Below are positions 28,332-37,050 of a DNA stretch of 64,000 nucleotides, piece after piece. The stretch comes from Pseudonocardia sp. MH-G8 (GTDB taxonomy: Bacteria; Actinomycetota; Actinomycetes; Mycobacteriales; Pseudonocardiaceae): NCBI RefSeq assembly GCF_002262885.1, contig NZ_NKYF01000002.1, positions 434,001-498,000 of the forward strand, given 5' to 3'. Position numbers and translations under genes: made by a program. Within the stretch, counting starts at the first letter, position 1; each line of letters starts with the position of its first letter. Below the pieces are notes generated by a model, which saw nothing but the letters and a program-made list of their open reading frames with translations, was not told the origin of the DNA and made no database searches.

Positions 28332-29345
28332 GTGTACACCAAGGACGGCGAGAACTACTTCATCGTCGACGCGCACGTCGCGCTCTGGGACGCGCGCCCG
28401 GAGAACCAGCGCAACATCCACGGCAAGCAGTTCATCGACTGCTTCTACGACTACCACCGCAACCTCAGCCCGGAATCCGAGGTCTGGCCCTACGAGGACT
28501 ACCTCTACCAGGGCGGCGAGCGGCTGATGAAGGACCTGTTCACCGACGGCTATGCCGACCACGCGATCTTCCAGCCGGCTCGGCTCGGCGAGTTCTACTC
28601 GGGCGGGTTCGGCCAGACGGAAGAGGCGTTCGCCCTCACGCAGGCGCACCCGGACAAGCTGACCTACAACCACTACTGGGACCCCCGCGACGGTGAGGAG
28701 GGCCTCAAGCAGCTCCGCGAGGACGTGAAGCGGTTCGGCCTGAAGGGCGCCAAGCTCTACACGGCGGAGTGGCACGGCCAGTCCCGCGGCTGGAAGCTCG
28801 ACGACCTGTGGTCCTACCGCTACCTGGAGGCCGCCCAGGAGCTCGGCGTCAAGAACATCCACATCCACAAGGGCCCGACGATCCGGCCGCTGGACCGCGA
28901 CGCGTTCGACGTCGCCGACGTGGACAAGGTGGCCACCGACTTCACGGAACTGAACTTCGTGATCGAGCACTGCGGGCTGCCGCGCCTGGAGGACTTCTGC
29001 TGGATCGCCACCCAGGAACCGAACGTGCACGCCGGGCTGGCGGTGGCCATGCCGTTCATCCACACCCGCCCGAAGTACTTCGCGCAGATCATCGGCGAGC
29101 TGCTGTACTGGCTCGACGAGGACCGCATCCAGTTCTCCAGCGACTACGCGATCTGGACGCCGCGCTGGCTGATCGAGCGGTTCGTGGACTTCCAGATCCC
29201 CGAGGACCTCACCGAGTACGCGCCGCTCACCACGGCGCAGAAGAAGAAGATCCTCGGGCTGAACGCCGCGGCGATGTACGACATCCCGGTGCCGGAGCAC
29301 CTGCAACTGCCGCGCGAGGAGCCGCAGGCCGTGGCGGTGGCCTGA
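28332..29345 (+). CDS. Amidohydrolase-2 family protein of a monooxygenase accessory set
   Basis: The 337-residue protein belongs to the metal-dependent amidohydrolase-2 group: VDAHVALWD (degenerate HxH), KNIHIHKGP, VIEHCGLPRLEDF and SSDYAIWTPRW follow the barrel-strand order. The first HxH is DAHVAL, so one metal ligand may be missing. Close relatives lie directly downstream of propane/acetone monooxygenase (mimABCD, prmABCD) genes, where their role is thought to be cofactor or maturation related, not hydrolysis of a nutrient. The GTG at 28332 is preceded by a weak GAGAGGA site. The next gene starts two bases after its stop. Confidence 0.88.
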   Translation: MYTKDGENYFIVDAHVALWDARPENQRNIHGKQFIDCFYDYHRNLSPESEVWPYEDYLYQGGERLMKDLFTDGYADHAIFQPARLGEFYSGGFGQTEEAFALTQAHPDKLTYNHYWDPRDGEEGLKQLREDVKRFGLKGAKLYTAEWHGQSRGWKLDDLWSYRYLEAAQELGVKNIHIHKGPTIRPLDRDAFDVADVDKVATDFTELNFVIEHCGLPRLEDFCWIATQEPNVHAGLAVAMPFIHTRPKYFAQIIGELLYWLDEDRIQFSSDYAIWTPRWLIERFVDFQIPEDLTEYAPLTTAQKKKILGLNAAAMYDIPVPEHLQLPREEPQAVAVA

Positions 29346-29347
29346 AC

Positions 29348-30061
29348 ATGCCCACCCCCGAACGGGACGCGCTCGAGGCCCTGCACGCGGTCGTCGACCC
29401 CGAACTGGACGAGCCCATCACCGACCTCGGCTTCGTCCGCTCGCTCGACGTCGACGGCGACGCCGTCACGGTGCACCTGCGCCTGCCCACGAGCTTCTGC
29501 TCGCCGAACTTCGCCTACCTGATGGCATCGGACACCAAGGACGCGCTCGTCGCGCTGGCCTGGACGCGCCGGGTGAGCGTGGAGCTCGACGACCACCACG
29601 ACTCCGACCTGATCAACCGCGGGCTGGCGGCCGACGCCGGCTACCGCGGCACGTTCGCCCACGAGGCGCAGGAGAGCCTCGACGAGCTGCGGGAGACGTT
29701 CAAGCGCAAGGCGCACACCGCCGCGATGGAACGGGTGCTCACCCGGCTGCTGCGGGCGGATCGCGACCTGACGGAGGCCGACCTGCACGGCGTCAGCCTC
29801 GGCGATCTCCCCGCCGACGACGCCACCGCGGCCCTGCTGCGCCGACGCGCGGCCATCGGGCTGGGCGAGGATCCCGGCCTGCCGGTCCTGGTCGGCTCCG
29901 ACGGGGTTCCGTACCCGCCCGACGAGGTACCGCTGCGGCTGCGGATGGCGCGCTCCACCCGTATCTCGATCGAGGGCAACGCGCACTTCTGCCGCGGGCT
30001 GCTGCGCACCCGTTACCCCGACACCACCGCCGACACCACCCAGGAGGAGAAGGCGTCATGA
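29348..30061 (+). CDS. DUF59/MIP18-type iron-sulfur or metal-maturation protein
   Basis: The 237-residue protein starts with a DUF59 domain: LHAVVDPELDEPITDLGFVRSLDVDGDAVTV in two blocks, then the PTSFCSPNFAYLM segment with the likely metal-binding cysteine. DUF59 proteins act in iron-sulfur assembly or in loading metal into oxygenases. The C-terminal 130 residues are specific to the actinobacterial monooxygenase-linked form and contain GNAHFCRGLL. It overlaps the ADH start by four bases and follows the amidohydrolase by two. Confidence 0.85.
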   Translation: MPTPERDALEALHAVVDPELDEPITDLGFVRSLDVDGDAVTVHLRLPTSFCSPNFAYLMASDTKDALVALAWTRRVSVELDDHHDSDLINRGLAADAGYRGTFAHEAQESLDELRETFKRKAHTAAMERVLTRLLRADRDLTEADLHGVSLGDLPADDATAALLRRRAAIGLGEDPGLPVLVGSDGVPYPPDEVPLRLRMARSTRISIEGNAHFCRGLLRTRYPDTTADTTQEEKAS

Positions 30062-31083
30062 GAGCAGTGCAGGTGATCGGCTACCACCGCGACCTCGAGA
30101 TGACCGAGGTCCCCGCGCCGTCGGCGGTCGACCCGCACGACGTGATCGTGCGCATCGGCGGGGCCGGGGTGTGCCGCACCGACATCCACATCCTCGAGGG
30201 CCAGTGGGAGCAGAAGTCCGGCGTCACGCTGCCCTACACGATCGGGCACGAGAACGCGGGCTGGGTGCACGCCGTCGGCAGCGCGGTCACGAACGTCGCC
30301 GAGGGCGACAAGGTGATCGTCCACCCGCTCATGACCTGCGGGTTGTGCCGCGCCTGCCGCTCCGGCGACGACGTCCACTGCGCCCGCAGCCAGTTCCCCG
30401 GCATCGACACCCACGGCGGGTACGCCGAGTACCTGCGGACAACGGCGCGCAGCGTCGTCAAGCTCGACGACTCGCTGGAGCCGGCCGACGTGGCGGCGCT
30501 CGCCGACGCCGGCCTCACCGCCTACCACGCCGCGGCCAATGCGGCGCGCCGGCTGCGGCCGGGTGACCGGTGCGTCGTGATCGGGGCCGGCGGCCTCGGG
30601 CACATCGGCATCCAGGTGCTCGCGGCGCTCACGGCGGCCGAGCTCGTGGTCGTCGACCGCAACCCGGACGCCGTGGATCTGGGGCGCTCGGTCGGCGCGC
30701 ACCACGGCGTCGTCGCGGACGGCACGCACGTGGCGCAGGTGGCGGAGCTGACCGGCGGCGAGGGCGCCGAGGTGGTGCTCGACTTCGTCGGTGAGGGCGG
30801 CAGCACCCGCGAGGGGCTGGCGATGACGCGCCGGGCGGGCGACTACCACGTGGTGGGGTACGGCGAGAACGTCGACGTGCCGACGATCGACCTCGTCTCC
30901 GCCGAAATCAACATCATCGGCAACCTGGTGGGCAGCTACGGCGACCTGTGCGAGCTGATGGTGCTCGCCGCCCGCGGCAAGGTCACCCTGCACACCACGA
31001 AGTACCCGCTGGCCGACTTCCAGAAGGCGATCGACGACCTGGACGCCGGAAGGGTGCGCGGAAGAGCGATCTTGATTCCGTAA
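30058..31083 (+). CDS. Zinc-dependent alcohol dehydrogenase
   Basis: The 341-residue enzyme has catalytic zinc ligands C39 and H64-E65 (GHENAGW), structural zinc cysteines C94, C97, C100 and C108, and the Rossmann motif VIGAGGLGHIGIQ. It oxidises secondary or primary alcohols with NAD(P)+. In propane/acetone oxidation clusters this ADH follows DUF59 and converts 2-propanol or similar products. The ATGA overlap with DUF59 shows co-translation. A 16-bp stem hairpin follows the stop, ending the operon. Confidence 0.93.
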   Translation: MRAVQVIGYHRDLEMTEVPAPSAVDPHDVIVRIGGAGVCRTDIHILEGQWEQKSGVTLPYTIGHENAGWVHAVGSAVTNVAEGDKVIVHPLMTCGLCRACRSGDDVHCARSQFPGIDTHGGYAEYLRTTARSVVKLDDSLEPADVAALADAGLTAYHAAANAARRLRPGDRCVVIGAGGLGHIGIQVLAALTAAELVVVDRNPDAVDLGRSVGAHHGVVADGTHVAQVAELTGGEGAEVVLDFVGEGGSTREGLAMTRRAGDYHVVGYGENVDVPTIDLVSAEINIIGNLVGSYGDLCELMVLAARGKVTLHTTKYPLADFQKAIDDLDAGRVRGRAILIP

Positions 31084-31100
31084 CCACCCCACAACCACCC

Positions 31101-31159
31101 CACCTTGGAGCCGTACTGCTGTTTTCCGGGCCTCCGGACAGCTGTACGGCTCCAAGGTG
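31101..31159 (+). terminator. Strong long hairpin terminating the ADH operon
   Basis: CACCTTGGAGCCGTAC (31101-31116) pairs perfectly with 31144-31159, and after one mismatch the stem continues with GCTGT/ACAGC. It follows the ADH stop by 17 bases. There is no U-tract. The rest of the 367-base gap to the next gene shows nothing else except a -10-like TACGGT at 31437-31442. Confidence 0.8.
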
Positions 31160-31450
31160 TGTTCAGGTAAGTGTGCAGCTCGACCGGTCGGCGGCCCGTT
31201 CGGCGTCTTCCTGCTTCCGGTCGTCCGGCGTGACGTCCATCTGCGGTCCCGCGGGGGCGGCGAGCGGCGCGACGAACCGTCAGGAAAGCGCAGAACGGTC
31301 ACTCTCTGAAGACGGCGCGTAGCGTTCGGTCCAACGGATGCGACGTCCGGCGCAATTCGCCGCCACTCGTCGCGCCTGCCGATACTCCCGGCCCACTGCC
31401 CTCTCAGTTTCGCAACCCGGGCCCACAGACACCTCTTACGGTCCCCGGCC

Positions 31451-32776
31451 ATGGAACAGCGGCTGTTGCGCGTGGGGTGGCTGAGCGTCCTCGGCGCGAT
31501 CGTCGTCGGCCCGGCGCTCGCCCACCTCGTGATGCCGGAACCCGGCGGACTCTGGGATCGGCTCTCGGTGCTGACCGGCCTGCTCGCCCTCTCGGCGCTC
31601 GTCTGCGCGGCCGTGCTCCCGTCGCGGCTGCGGTCGCTGAACCGCGCGTTCGGCATCGAGTCCGTCATCGACCTGCACCGCTTCCTCGGCCTGGTCACCG
31701 CGGCTCTGGTGTTCGCCCACCTCGCGTGCGTCGTCGCCGCCGACCCCGCCAACGTCGCCCTGCTGGACCTGCTCGCGGCCCCCCGACGGGCGCAGGCCGC
31801 CACGCTCGCGACGATGGCGCTCGTCGCGCTGGCCGTGCTCGCGGTGCTGCGCAGCCGCGCCCAGCTGTCCTACGAGCTGTGGAAGTGGTCGCACCTCGCC
31901 CTCGCCGCGATGGTGCTCGGGTTCTCGGCGCTGCACGTCTGGTGGCTCGACCAGCTCGTGCGGGAGACCACGTTCGCCGCGATGCTCGGGCTGCTCGCCG
32001 CGCTGCTGGTGCTGGTGTTCGGCCACCGCTGGCTGTGGCGCCCGCTGTTCGACCCGTCGACCGAGTTCGTGGTCCGCGACGTCCGCCGGGAGAGCCCGAC
32101 GGTGAGCACACTGGTGCTCGAACCCCGCTGCCGCGACGACCGGTACGCCGACGTCTGGGCGTTCGCACCGGGTCAGTTCGCCTGGCTGCGCCTGGAGCGC
32201 TCCCTGGCCGCCGAGGAGCACCCCTTCACGATCGCGTCCAGCGCGCACTCCGATGCCACCGAGTTCACGATCCGCCACGCCGGCGACTTCACCCGCGCCC
32301 TGCGCAGGCTCCCGCCGGGCGCGGCCGTCTGGGTGGACGGGCCGCACGGGGCGTTCACCAACGACGTCGGCGGGGCCGCGGGCTTCGTCATGATCGCCGG
32401 CGGCGTCGGCGTGACCCCGATGATGAGCATGCTGCGCACGGCGGCGCACCGGCGCGACCAGCGCCCGTACCGCCTCGTCGTCGTCGCGGGCGCGCCCGGC
32501 GACCTGCTGTTCCGGGCCGAGCTCGCCCAGCTGCGCCGCCACCTCGACCTGGAGGTCACCGAGGTGCTGCGCCGCCCGACGCCGGGCTGGTCCGGGCACA
32601 CCGGGGAGATCGGCGTCGAACTGCTCTCCGTCGTCGCGCTCGACGGCACCCACCCCGACGACGTCGACTACTTCGTCTGCGGCCCCCCGTCCCTCGTCTC
32701 CGACGCCGTGAGCGCCCTGGACGTCCTCGGTGTCGCGCCCGGCCGCGTGCACACCGAGCAGTTCGACTTCGCTTAG
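31451..32776 (+). CDS. Membrane ferric-reductase-like flavoprotein (FRD + FAD/NAD reductase)
   Basis: The 441-residue protein has about six membrane helices in residues 5-200 with haem-ligand-type histidines (DLHRFLGL, VFAHLACVV, WKWSHLALAA, SALHVWWL), then an FAD-binding barrel (HPFTIASSAHS) and an NAD(P)H-binding half (GGVGVTPMMSMLRT; DYFVCGPPSLVSDAV). It moves electrons from cytoplasmic NAD(P)H through FAD and haem to an acceptor outside. TACGGT lies eight bases before the ATG, so it may be leaderless. It forms an apparent operon with the next two genes. Confidence 0.88.
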   Translation: MEQRLLRVGWLSVLGAIVVGPALAHLVMPEPGGLWDRLSVLTGLLALSALVCAAVLPSRLRSLNRAFGIESVIDLHRFLGLVTAALVFAHLACVVAADPANVALLDLLAAPRRAQAATLATMALVALAVLAVLRSRAQLSYELWKWSHLALAAMVLGFSALHVWWLDQLVRETTFAAMLGLLAALLVLVFGHRWLWRPLFDPSTEFVVRDVRRESPTVSTLVLEPRCRDDRYADVWAFAPGQFAWLRLERSLAAEEHPFTIASSAHSDATEFTIRHAGDFTRALRRLPPGAAVWVDGPHGAFTNDVGGAAGFVMIAGGVGVTPMMSMLRTAAHRRDQRPYRLVVVAGAPGDLLFRAELAQLRRHLDLEVTEVLRRPTPGWSGHTGEIGVELLSVVALDGTHPDDVDYFVCGPPSLVSDAVSALDVLGVAPGRVHTEQFDFA

Positions 32777-32788
32777 AGGAAGGCCCAC

Positions 32789-33847
32789 ATGCTCCGCCGT
32801 ATCCCCCGCATGCTCCGTCGCGCCGTGATCGTCGCGGTGCTCCTGGCCGTGTCCGCGTCGGTCTACCAGTCCTGGTCCACGGGCTCGCCCGGCGCGAACG
32901 GTTGGGTGCAGACCGAGTTCGGGCCGCTCGGGCCCGCCGACCGTGACCTGCTCGTGAAGGTCCGGCTGGCCGGGCTGTGGGAGGGACCGACCAGCCAGCA
33001 GGCCGAGCAGCAGGCGAGCAGCGCCGAGGTGAAGGACATAGCGCGCAAGATCTCCGCCGAGCACGCCGAGCTCGACGAGGAGGTGCGCCGGGTCGCCAAC
33101 CAGCTCGGTGTGCTGCTGCCGAGCGCCCCGAGCGCGCAGCAGAACGCGTGGATGGACGAGATCTCCTCGGCAACCGGGTCCGACTACGACCGGGTGTACG
33201 TGCAGCGGCTGCGCGAGGCCCACGGTGCGGTGCTCCCGGTGATCTCCGAGGTCCGCAGCAGCACCCGCAACGACATGGTCCGCGACTTCGCCGTCACCGC
33301 CGCCGAGTTCGTCGGGCGCCACCACGACTACCTGGAGAGCACCGGACTCGTCGACTACTCGGCGCTGCCGCACCACGGGCCGGGCCTGTTCGGCGGCGGT
33401 ACCGAACTGACCGACCTCCTCGTGCCGATGCTCGTGTTCCTCGCCGCCCTGCTGGCCGCGGTCGCGCTGTTCTGGGCCCTGCGCAACCGGGCGCCTGCCC
33501 CCCGCGAACGCGTCACCGTCCCACGCGCCACCGTGCCGCGCGCCGCTGCGCGCATGCCGGAGCTCGCCGCCGTGTCCGCGATCCCCGCTCCACGCGCTCC
33601 CGCGCTCGACGACACCGGGCCCATCCCGCTGGTCCCCGACGCCGCGTCCACGGACCCTGCCGACTCGGGCCCGCACCGCTCCGTGTCCTCGACCGGTTCC
33701 CGGCCGAGCGACACGGGATCCCAGCCCGCCGTGCCGGACGTCGGGTCGGCGCAGGCCGTGACCGAATCGGGAGCCCAGCGCAGCGTCTCCGCGTCCGGCT
33801 CCCACCGGCTCCCACGCTCTCGCGCCCGGCACTCGATGCGGCGCTGA
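32789..33847 (+). CDS. Exported DUF4142 protein with C-terminal anchor and disordered tail
   Basis: The 352-residue protein has a signal or anchor helix (residues 11-27), a four-helix DUF4142 domain (ADRDLLVKVRLAGLWEGPTS to HHDYLESTGL, about residues 49-188), a membrane helix (about residues 207-227) and a Ser/Pro/Arg-rich tail. DUF4142 is a ferritin-like bundle found in exported proteins. It follows the reductase by 12 bases with an AGAGGAAGG ribosome site. The layout suggests the bundle is on the outside face and the tail inside. Confidence 0.82.
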   Translation: MLRRIPRMLRRAVIVAVLLAVSASVYQSWSTGSPGANGWVQTEFGPLGPADRDLLVKVRLAGLWEGPTSQQAEQQASSAEVKDIARKISAEHAELDEEVRRVANQLGVLLPSAPSAQQNAWMDEISSATGSDYDRVYVQRLREAHGAVLPVISEVRSSTRNDMVRDFAVTAAEFVGRHHDYLESTGLVDYSALPHHGPGLFGGGTELTDLLVPMLVFLAALLAAVALFWALRNRAPAPRERVTVPRATVPRAAARMPELAAVSAIPAPRAPALDDTGPIPLVPDAASTDPADSGPHRSVSSTGSRPSDTGSQPAVPDVGSAQAVTESGAQRSVSASGSHRLPRSRARHSMRR

Positions 33848-33941
33848 CCCCCTCTCCCCCCGGCGCACGCTCCCCGATTCCGCGCCATCCGGCCGGCCCC
33901 CGCCTGCCGGTGTCCGTCCCCGACCCCCGAACGGAGGACCC

Positions 33942-34934
33942 GTGTCCCCGAACAGCACCGCACGACACCGAGCGACCGTCCACAAGATCGCCATCTGCGC
34001 GGCCGCGCTCATCGTGACCGTCCTGCCCACGGCCTGCGGCGCCGCCTACGCCGATTCCGAGCCCGGCCACGCCGGTCACCACAGCTCCACAGCCGACGGC
34101 TCCGAGGTCGAGGTCGGGGGCGAGGACGCCGCCCAGCCGCGGCCCGATGACGAGGCCGAGGGCGCGGAGGAGGCCGAGGACGCGGGCGCCGCCGGGCAGG
34201 ACGCCGCCGGGCAGGACGGCGACCAGGGCCGCGACCAGGGCCGCGACCAAGGCCGCGACCAGGGCGGCGACCAGGCCCGGGCACCCGCCGAGGAGGAGGG
34301 CGACCAGGCGGCCGCTGCCGCGCAGGGCGAGCAGGAGGAACCCCCCGCCGAGGAGGAGGGCGGCAACGGCGACGCCGCGGACGACGAGCTCGACGTGCTC
34401 GGCACCGACTGCACGAACAGCGAGCTGGAGCCGCACGACGGGTTCGAGGAGGCGCCGCGCTGCGTCTCCACGTCGTTCGGTGAGGTCGCCGCCGAGGACC
34501 AGAGCCCGTCCCTGCTCATCACCGAGGCACCGCAGTCGGTGAAGGCCTCCGAGGACTTCACGATCACGGTGAGCACCCGCAACCTCGTGCGTGACCGCTT
34601 CCTCGGCGCCGCGGCAGGCGGCTACTACAAGGAGAGCTCGTTCCTCGACGAGTCCGGCATCCAGCGCGGCCACTTCCACACGGCCTGCCGGATGCTCGAC
34701 AGCACCAGCACCGCTCCCGATGCGGCTCCGAAGCCGGAGTTCTTCCTCGCCACGCAGGACAACGGCGGTGGCGCCGACGCCGACACGGTGAAGATCACTG
34801 TGGACGGCGGCATGCCGGAGTCGGGCACCGCCCAGTGCTCGGTGTGGGCGGGGGACGGGTCGCACCGGATCCCGATGATGCAGCGGGCCGACCAGACCCC
34901 GGCGATGGACGTGGTGCGGATCCCCGTGCAGTAG
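33942..34934 (+). CDS. Secreted protein with acidic repeats and a conserved C-terminal domain
   Basis: The 330-residue protein has a signal peptide (KIAICAAALIVTVLPTACG; a weak lipobox-like end), an acidic/Gln-rich linker with DQGR repeats (coded by 12-base units at 34221-34268), and a C-terminal domain of about 190 residues with cysteines at LGTDCTNS, APRCVSTS, FHTACRM and AQCSVWAG, likely two disulfides. A GGAGG site precedes the GTG. It is third in line after the reductase and DUF4142 genes, so it may be the external partner. No known domain recognised. Confidence 0.75.
   Translation: MSPNSTARHRATVHKIAICAAALIVTVLPTACGAAYADSEPGHAGHHSSTADGSEVEVGGEDAAQPRPDDEAEGAEEAEDAGAAGQDAAGQDGDQGRDQGRDQGRDQGGDQARAPAEEEGDQAAAAAQGEQEEPPAEEEGGNGDAADDELDVLGTDCTNSELEPHDGFEEAPRCVSTSFGEVAAEDQSPSLLITEAPQSVKASEDFTITVSTRNLVRDRFLGAAAGGYYKESSFLDESGIQRGHFHTACRMLDSTSTAPDAAPKPEFFLATQDNGGGADADTVKITVDGGMPESGTAQCSVWAGDGSHRIPMMQRADQTPAMDVVRIPVQ
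34221..34268 (+). repeat. Four tandem 12-bp units encoding DQGR
   Basis: GACCAGGGCCGC repeats four times (the third with one silent change, the fourth ending in GGC). It lies in the linker of the secreted protein. Confidence 0.85.
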
Positions 34935-34940
34935 ACCGTC

Positions 34941-35510
34941 TCAGCCGAGGCCGAGGTCGGCCAGGCCGAGCAGCGCTCGGTAGGGCACGCCCTCGGCCTC
35001 GATGGTCTCGCGGGCGCCGGTGTCGCGGTCCACGACGGTGGCGACACCGACGACCTCGGCCCCGGCGTCCCGCACCGCCCGCACGGCGGTGAGCACCGAC
35101 GACCCGGTGGTCGAGGTGTCCTCGACCACGAGCACGCGGCGTCCGGACACGTCGGGACCCTCGATGAGCCGCTGCAACCCGTGCTGCTTGGTCGCCTTCC
35201 GGACGACGAACGCGTCGACCGGCGGGACGTCCGCGGTGGCGACGCGCTCGGCGGCCGCGGCGTGCAGCACCGCGTCGGCCACCGGGTCGGCCCCCAGGGT
35301 GAGCCCGCCGACAGCGGAGTACTCCCAGTCGGCGGTCAGCACCCGCAGCAGCTGCCCGACGAGCGGCGCGGCCCGGTGGTCCAGGGTGACGCGTCGCAGG
35401 TCGACGTAGTAGTCGGCCTCGGCCCCCGAGGAGAGGGTGACGCGCTCGTGCACGACGCCCAGCTCGCGGACCAACCCGGCGAGCTCGTCGCGTTTCACGT
35501 CGGGGTTCAT
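34941..35510 (-). CDS. pyrE: Orotate phosphoribosyltransferase
   Basis: The 189-residue enzyme makes orotidine monophosphate from orotate and PRPP. The PRPP-binding loop [15 protein letters not shown], the flexible-loop [14 protein letters not shown] and the substrate segment [14 protein letters not shown] are all present. The ATG at 35510 overlaps the stop of the SDR gene by four bases. Position near clpB matches Rv0382c and Rv0384c. Confidence 0.95.
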   Translation of the reverse strand: MNPDVKRDELAGLVRELGVVHERVTLSSGAEADYYVDLRRVTLDHRAAPLVGQLLRVLTADWEYSAVGGLTLGADPVADAVLHAAAAERVATADVPPVDAFVVRKATKQHGLQRLIEGPDVSGRRVLVVEDTSTTGSSVLTAVRAVRDAGAEVVGVATVVDRDTGARETIEAEGVPYRALLGLADLGLG

Positions 35511-36280
35511 CGCGCGTCCCGATCGCGGAACGCCATCAGGCGGCGCACCACCGTGCGGGGCAGCGCACCGCTGAGCGCGACCGCCGCCTTGTACTGCGGA
35601 CTGGGCACGGAGAGCACCTTCCCCCTCGCCAGGTCGGCGAGGCACTCCTGGACCACTCGGTCCGGATCGAGCCAGAACGGCCCCTTGCGCGCGCCGCCGT
35701 CGATCCCGGCGCGCTCGTGGAACTCGGTACGGATAAAGCCCGGGCACAGCGCGAGCGCACGCACCCCGGTGCCTCCGAGCTGACCGGCGACGGCCTCCGT
35801 GAACGACACCACCCACGCCTTGTCGGCGCTGTAGGTCGACCCGGTGCCGGCCAGGAGCCCGAGCACGCTCGAGACGTTCACGACCCCGCCGCGCCCGCGC
35901 TCGATCATGCCGGGCAGCGCGGCACGGGTCAGGCGCAGCACCGACGTCACGTTCACGTCGAGCTGGCTCTGCAGCACCGGCACGTCGGCCCCGAGGAACG
36001 AGCCGCCGTGGGTGAACCCCGCGTTGTTGACGAGCAGGTCGACCGGTGCCGCGTCCGGATCGGAGAGGCGGCGCGCCACCCGCTCGCGGCCGTCGGCGTC
36101 GGACAGATCGGCCGGCAGCACCTCCACGACCACGCCGGCCGCGCGGTACCGGTCGGCGGCGGCCTCGAGCCGCTCGCGGTCGCGGGCGACGAGGACGAGA
36201 TCGCGCCGGTCGCGCGCGAGGCGGTCGGCGAAGGCCGCACCGAGACCCGCGCTGGCGCCGGTGATCAGGGCAGTGGGCAC
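35507..36280 (-). CDS. Short-chain dehydrogenase/reductase
   Basis: The 257-residue protein has the classical SDR features: TGASAGLG cofactor motif (residues 7-14), LVNNAG, the catalytic serine in VVNVSS and the YSADK tyrosine-lysine pair. The [13 protein letters not shown] segment follows. It uses NADPH (RDRER in beta-2) on an unknown carbonyl or alcohol. It overlaps pyrE by four bases, which links it to the pyrimidine gene by transcription only, as far as can be seen. Confidence 0.9.
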   Translation of the reverse strand: MPTALITGASAGLGAAFADRLARDRRDLVLVARDRERLEAAADRYRAAGVVVEVLPADLSDADGRERVARRLSDPDAAPVDLLVNNAGFTHGGSFLGADVPVLQSQLDVNVTSVLRLTRAALPGMIERGRGGVVNVSSVLGLLAGTGSTYSADKAWVVSFTEAVAGQLGGTGVRALALCPGFIRTEFHERAGIDGGARKGPFWLDPDRVVQECLADLARGKVLSVPSPQYKAAVALSGALPRTVVRRLMAFRDRDAR

Positions 36281-36303
36281 GCCCCGACCCTACTGAGCGA
36301 CCG

Positions 36304-36969
36304 TCAGCCCTCCTTGCGCAGGCGGACCCCGAGCCCCTGCTCGAGCGCCGTGGCGAACTCGGCCAGGTCGGCGAGCAGGTCCTGCACGCGCTCGGCGCTC
36401 GAGCCCAGCGGCGCCGTGGCCAGCACCCAGGACTCCTCGCCCCAGAGCAGCTCGACGTCGTCGCCGAGGGCGTCGGCCGCGCCGGCGAGACGCGGCGTGA
36501 GCAACGGGCGCACGGACGCGGCGTCGGAGACGAACGCGTAGCGCTCGCCCACCGGCTGCAGCAGGTCGAGCCCGGCGTCGTCGGGCAGCGGGGCCGACGG
36601 GAGCCGCAGCTCCACGGCCGCGGGCAGCTGGTCCTGCAGCTGGACGGCCACCAGGATCGACGTCAGCCGCCCGGCCTGCTCGTGGTCGAACACGTACGCC
36701 ATCCGCGGCCCGTCCGGGGTCGGCACGTCGCCGCTGATCAGGTTGCGGGCCACGCCGGGCCCACCCTGGTGGATCGTGCCGTAGCGCCAGCGGCTGGGAA
36801 GCACCGGATCGGTGTCCAGGAACTCCCATTCGCGCATCGCGGCCCACCGCTTGCGGTCCTTCGCGCCGCCTCCGCGGCGGCCTTCGACCAGCAGCAGCGC
36901 CGCGCCGAGAAGCAGCGCGATCACGGCGATGACGAACCACACCGTCGACGAAAGGCCCACGGTGGACAA
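36304..36969 (-). CDS. Membrane-anchored protein, Rv0383c-like
   Basis: The 221-residue protein has an N-terminal membrane helix (about residues 8-28), a short basic linker and a soluble domain starting RKRWAAMREWEFLDTDPVLPSRWRYGTI and ending with an amphipathic helix. It lies between pyrE/SDR and clpB, where mycobacteria have the secreted or anchored protein Rv0383c. Function unknown; no enzymatic motif is visible. The GTG/ATG start at 36969 puts the helix at the N-terminus. Confidence 0.8.
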   Translation of the reverse strand: MSTVGLSSTVWFVIAVIALLLGAALLLVEGRRGGGAKDRKRWAAMREWEFLDTDPVLPSRWRYGTIHQGGPGVARNLISGDVPTPDGPRMAYVFDHEQAGRLTSILVAVQLQDQLPAAVELRLPSAPLPDDAGLDLLQPVGERYAFVSDAASVRPLLTPRLAGAADALGDDVELLWGEESWVLATAPLGSSAERVQDLLADLAEFATALEQGLGVRLRKEG

Positions 36970-37050
36970 GCCTAGCCCCGGACGGCCCCGCTGCCCCGCA
37001 ACACCACGATCACCGGGAGTGGCGGGCCCACCGGACCGCCACCTCGCCCG

